Shown here in pieces: positions 62,718 through 64,000 of a stretch of DNA of 64,000 nucleotides. The notes beneath the pieces were generated by a model, which saw nothing but the letters and a program-made list of their open reading frames with translations, ran no database searches and was not told the DNA's origin. How positions within the stretch are numbered: the first letter of the stretch is position 1; each line of letters opens with the position of its first letter. The position numbers were made by a program, and so were the translations under genes. The stretch is from a candidate division KSB3 bacterium (GTDB lineage Bacteria > Moduliflexota > Moduliflexia > Moduliflexales > Moduliflexaceae): positions 144,064-208,063 of the forward strand of contig PDSJ01000012.1 in the NCBI GenBank assembly GCA_002748425.1, given 5' to 3'.

Positions 62718-62818
62718 ATTACACCCCTGTAATCTATACAATTATTGTGAGAAACACGTGATGAATTATTTGCATGAACGCCTGTATTGTGATTGACGTG
62801 TCTGATGGAAGAAATGAT

Positions 62819-63505
62819 TCACAAGCTTTCTTGCTCAACTTGTGTCGCATTCCTGTTTTGTTCATTTGTTTGCTGTTTCAGTCCCTGATGCAGCAGCATG
62901 TTTTCGATACCGAAATGCACAAATGCTGACAACTGTTCGACAAACGCATTCAGTTCTTCTTCTGTCGGGCTATGCAGGAGAAGCTCCTCAATCATAGCGA
63001 TATAACAAGCTCCCAGCGTATGAAGAAACATTTCGGAAACATTTGTTGTAAATTCAGGACGCCGCTCACCTAACAGCGCGTAATAGCGATGACTCTGCCT
63101 GGCATACAACTGGATGATCGTCTCCCGGCACTTTTCCACGCTGGACCCGGCGGAATGAAAAAAGAGGAGTTGAAAGGTCTCGTAGTCTTCCAAAATAGCA
63201 GCACAATGCAGCCGTGTGTCTTCTTTCGCATGGTTTAGGGTTTTGCTCAGTCCTGTTGAGGATCTTTTTAACGACTGATCGCAATACGAGTCACTCATAT
63301 GCTGATAAAAAAAATCCATAGCCGGCGCTGTCAGAGTCGTGAACAATGTATCCTTGTTTTTAAAATAGGTGTAGATGCTTCCCTTTGTGACCTTTGCTTT
63401 TTTGGCGATCGTTCGTAACGACGCTTTTTCATATCCTTTTTCCAAAAATTCAACTTTTGCGGCCGCAAGAATTGCCTGTCTGATTTCTTCTTTTTTTATC
63501 TGCAC
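62819..63505 (-). CDS. TetR/AcrR-family transcriptional regulator
   Basis: 228 residues. DNA-binding domain at residues ~3-50: ILAAAKVEFLEKGYEKASLR, then TIAKKAKVTKGSIYTYFKNK (helix-turn-helix). The C-terminal helical region (~60-205) should bind a ligand. I start at GTG 63505 with GAGG 6 nt upstream; a GTG at 63517 is possible. Located directly upstream of the two ABC genes on the same strand, so likely regulates them together with itself. Confidence 0.9.
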   Translation of the reverse strand: MQIKKEEIRQAILAAAKVEFLEKGYEKASLRTIAKKAKVTKGSIYTYFKNKDTLFTTLTAPAMDFFYQHMSDSYCDQSLKRSSTGLSKTLNHAKEDTRLHCAAILEDYETFQLLFFHSAGSSVEKCRETIIQLYARQSHRYYALLGERRPEFTTNVSEMFLHTLGACYIAMIEELLLHSPTEEELNAFVEQLSAFVHFGIENMLLHQGLKQQTNEQNRNATQVEQESL

Positions 63506-63818
63506 ACAATGCCTCACATGAAATACTCAAAAAATACCAATGGTAATTATTGTATAAAGTCTTGCTGATATATACTACTTATGTCAAGCGTTTTTTTAGA
63601 TTTTTAAAAATCGATCGAACAAGCAAGAAGAGGGACCTGCTTTAGGCCTTGCAGGGACTCATATCCAGCACTCACCTGATGTGTCATACTGGAACAAGAT
63701 GTGATGATCGCGGAGAAGCAGAAAAATTCTTTCAGAACTTCGGGGTGAGAGCTATGGGAAACACGGCGTCATTGATGTGCAGTATGAGGTCGGGGTTGAA
63801 CAAACGCTTTAATCGTTT
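63506..63818. other. Intergenic region, 313 bp
   Basis: Contains the palindrome at 63535-63545 and AT-rich sequence ahead of the TetR gene; no gene and no complete promoter could be placed. Confidence 0.4.
63535..63545. promoter_or_regulatory. Possible TetR operator
   Basis: TACCAATGGTA, five-base arms around one base (extending imperfectly to AATACCA/TGGTAATT), 30 nt upstream of the TetR start. Position and symmetry suit an autoregulatory operator; inference only. Confidence 0.3.
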
Positions 63819-64000
63819 TTACTGACCGCTGTGATGGATGATTTCGTGGATATACATCAGGATCTCTTCTCGCAGCGGATAACGGATACCGCAGCCAGGA
63901 CTTATAATATGCCTGCTCCCCCCGGTTTCTTGTAAAGATTGGTGAATGCGCCGCTGTACTGCCGCTTTGCGGCCCTGGGTCACATCGCTGCGTTCGATTC
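63819..64000 (-). CDS. C-terminal part of a probable uroporphyrinogen-decarboxylase-family protein
   Basis: Only the last ~60 residues are inside the window, ending at a TAA (minus strand) after IHEIIHHSGQ. The segment RHIISPGCGIRYPLREEIL fits the C-terminal strand and loop of URO-D/MtaA-type proteins (Ser-Pro-Gly-Cys-Gly), which are often corrinoid methyltransferases. The rest lies beyond the edge, so the call is tentative. Confidence 0.5.
   Translation of the reverse strand, partial: IERSDVTQGRKAAVQRRIHQSLQETGGSRHIISPGCGIRYPLREEILMYIHEIIHHSGQ

Noticed and set aside
1..64000. tRNA, rRNA, CRISPR arrays, insertion sequences, prophage
   Set aside because: No tRNA-like cloverleaf motif, repeat-spacer array, transposase, integrase or phage structural gene was recognised on reading both strands.

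Overview
The window reads as chromosomal DNA of a Gram-negative bacterium with roughly balanced base composition. The sequence evidence is an outer-membrane porin with a C-terminal Phe, type IV pseudopilins, several Sec-type signal peptides, PlsC and many strong sigma-70-like promoters. I cannot name the phylum. A complete Pup-proteasome operon is rare outside Actinobacteria (known from Nitrospirae and some uncultured phyla), so a poorly sampled lineage such as a candidate phylum is likely, but that is inference.

Layout. 1-2.7 kb: end of a sulfotransferase, then a surface-polysaccharide pair on the minus strand (flippase, GT2 glycosyltransferase). 2.8-12.5 kb: a minus-strand type IV pilin-like operon (NHL-repeat exoprotein, FimT, PilV, PilW and a PilX-like protein fused to a large beta-propeller region), led by a promoter at 12.5 kb. 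12.7-22.3 kb: a DUF2723 membrane protein, a winged-helix/N6-methylase fusion, a hybrid sensor kinase with a degenerate receiver, a NusG-domain-II protein, an SBF transporter and a DUF3783-HAD fusion. 22.4-29.2 kb: one operon mpa-dop-pup-prcB-prcA-pafA behind a perfect-consensus promoter. It holds every component of pupylation and proteasomal degradation, in the order known from mycobacteria. Pup already ends in Gly-Gly-Glu and Mpa ends in Gln-Tyr-Leu. A 33-codon ORF overlaps the pup start.

29.3-34.3 kb: porin, FG-GAP repeat exoprotein and two Hsp20 genes. 34.5-45.2 kb: a minus-strand cluster carrying all seven shikimate-pathway steps in biochemical order (aroF-type DAHP synthase, aroB, aroD, aroE, aroK, aroA, aroC), followed by pheA and tyrA, with a REC-PAS-histidine kinase inserted between aroD and aroE. 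45.6-55.0 kb: zinc-ribbon coiled-coil protein, YHS-like protein, PlsC, CheY-like protein, HEAT-repeat protein, DUF4384 protein, BioA, CBM48 protein and a DUF4124 coiled-coil exoprotein. 55.2-57.3 kb: oligopeptide-type ABC ATPases. 57.5-59.1 kb: PIN-domain protein and a YwbE fusion. 59.1-63.5 kb: TetR regulator with a heterodimeric ABC exporter-fold pair. The right edge holds the C-terminus of a probable uroporphyrinogen-decarboxylase-family protein.

No tRNA, rRNA, CRISPR array, transposase or prophage was recognised. All calls rest on reading the sequence; no database search was run.
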